Source of the DNA: Chitinophagaceae bacterium
GTDB lineage: Bacteria > Bacteroidota > Bacteroidia > Chitinophagales > Chitinophagaceae
Direction of reading: 5' to 3'
Assembly (NCBI GenBank): GCA_025924755.1
Contig: JAICHT010000224.1
Location: 1 to 6,021 of the forward strand
Length of the DNA stretch: 6,021 bases
The number at the start of each line of letters is the position of its first letter. Within the stretch, counting starts at the first letter, position 1. The notes beneath the pieces were generated by a model that saw nothing but the letters and a program-made list of their open reading frames with translations, was not told the DNA's origin and did not search any database. This document shows positions 5,465 through 6,021 of this stretch, piece by piece. The translations under genes and the position numbers were made by a program.

Positions 5465-6021
5465 ATGAAACACTTCATTGCTTTTATTGCATTTATAGTA
5501 ATGGGCTGTGCAATGGCTTTTGGTCAGATGAGCGCCTCCTTTATGAATTTTCAAAAGTCTTTTGTACGACCGAATGATGTGTTGAAACGTAAAGAGGATA
5601 CCCTGCAAAAGCAGTTTGCCGCCAAAGGGTTGGACTGGCCCGCCAAATATGTGTATATCCGCTCTTTCAAGTACGATAGCCAGTTGGAAGTATGGGTTAA
5701 AAACGACAGGAAAGATCCTTTTAAATTATTTAAAACCTACAAAGTATGTGCCCTGGCAGGTACTTTAGGGCCTAAAAGAATAGCAGGCGATTACCAGGTT
5801 CCAGAAGGATTTTACTATATCAATGAGTTTAATCCACATAGTAATTATTACCTGGCACTTGGTTTAAATTATCCCAATTTATCCGACAAAATTTTAAGCG
5901 ATTCGCTGAGGCCGGGAGGTGATATATACATTCATGGCAGTTGCGTAACCGTGGGCTGCATCCCTATGACTGACCAACAGATTGAAGAAATTTATATCAT
6001 TGCCGCCTTTGCTAAAGACCA
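5465..6021 (+). CDS. YafK/DpaA-type L,D-transpeptidase-fold (YkuD) protein, 3' truncated
   Basis: The first 185 residues are visible; the gene runs out of the window. An export signal covers residues 1-20, with likely cleavage after AFG before Gln21. A VMGC at 12-15 could be read as a lipobox but is early and has an unusual Met, so a type I signal is preferred. The YkuD catalytic motif is complete: His157 in IHGSC and Cys165 in VGCIPMTD. The segment LGPKRIAGDYQVPEGFYYI (101-119) matches the GPK-x-x-GD-x-x-x-PEGFY stretch of the E. coli YafK (DpaA) branch. Known YkuD enzymes act in the periplasm on peptidoglycan stem peptides through an acyl-enzyme on the cysteine; DpaA releases Braun's lipoprotein from peptidoglycan rather than making 3-3 crosslinks. 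The actual substrate here is unknown. ATG 5465 is the only start that includes the whole signal peptide. E. coli YafK is about 246 residues, so about a quarter is probably missing. Confidence 0.9.
   Translation, partial: MKHFIAFIAFIVMGCAMAFGQMSASFMNFQKSFVRPNDVLKRKEDTLQKQFAAKGLDWPAKYVYIRSFKYDSQLEVWVKNDRKDPFKLFKTYKVCALAGTLGPKRIAGDYQVPEGFYYINEFNPHSNYYLALGLNYPNLSDKILSDSLRPGGDIYIHGSCVTVGCIPMTDQQIEEIYIIAAFAKD

Overview
The window looks like a piece of a Bacteroidota chromosome, most likely from Chitinophagaceae or a close relative. That placement is inferred from several signs: A+T-rich DNA, long AT-rich leaders without clear Shine-Dalgarno sequences, export signals ending in A-Q or G-Q, a PorT-type outer-membrane barrel, and a lipoprotein family that I associate with this phylum. 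No RNA gene, insertion sequence, CRISPR array or phage gene is visible.

Layout: the 3' end of a plus-strand gene (1-132, probably an erythromycin-esterase-like protein) converges on a minus-strand cluster of three genes. In transcription order these are a small outer-membrane beta-barrel protein (3803-3225), a 555-residue lipoprotein with an internal hydrophobic helix (3106-1439), and a radical SAM enzyme with a reduced SPASM/twitch-like C-terminus (1382-159). The gaps inside the cluster are 118 and 56 bases, so co-transcription is possible but not shown. A 455-base divergent intergenic region (3804-4258) separates this cluster from plus-strand hppD, encoding 4-hydroxyphenylpyruvate dioxygenase (4259-5395). 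After 69 bases comes a YafK/DpaA-type L,D-transpeptidase-fold protein (from 5465), cut off by the window end.

Function: HPPD is the tyrosine-catabolic step from 4-hydroxyphenylpyruvate to homogentisate. Its usual partner, homogentisate dioxygenase, is not in the window. The barrel protein, the lipoprotein and the YafK-like protein are all predicted envelope proteins. The radical SAM enzyme is predicted to be cytoplasmic or membrane-associated, and its substrate is unknown. No precursor peptide that would make this a recognisable RiPP locus is visible.

The best candidates for something undescribed are two. The first is a tiny reading frame in the hppD leader that ends in four Phe codons, one Tyr codon and a stop, an arrangement resembling an aromatic-amino-acid-sensing leader peptide. 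The second is the barrel, lipoprotein and radical SAM neighbourhood. Both are hypotheses.
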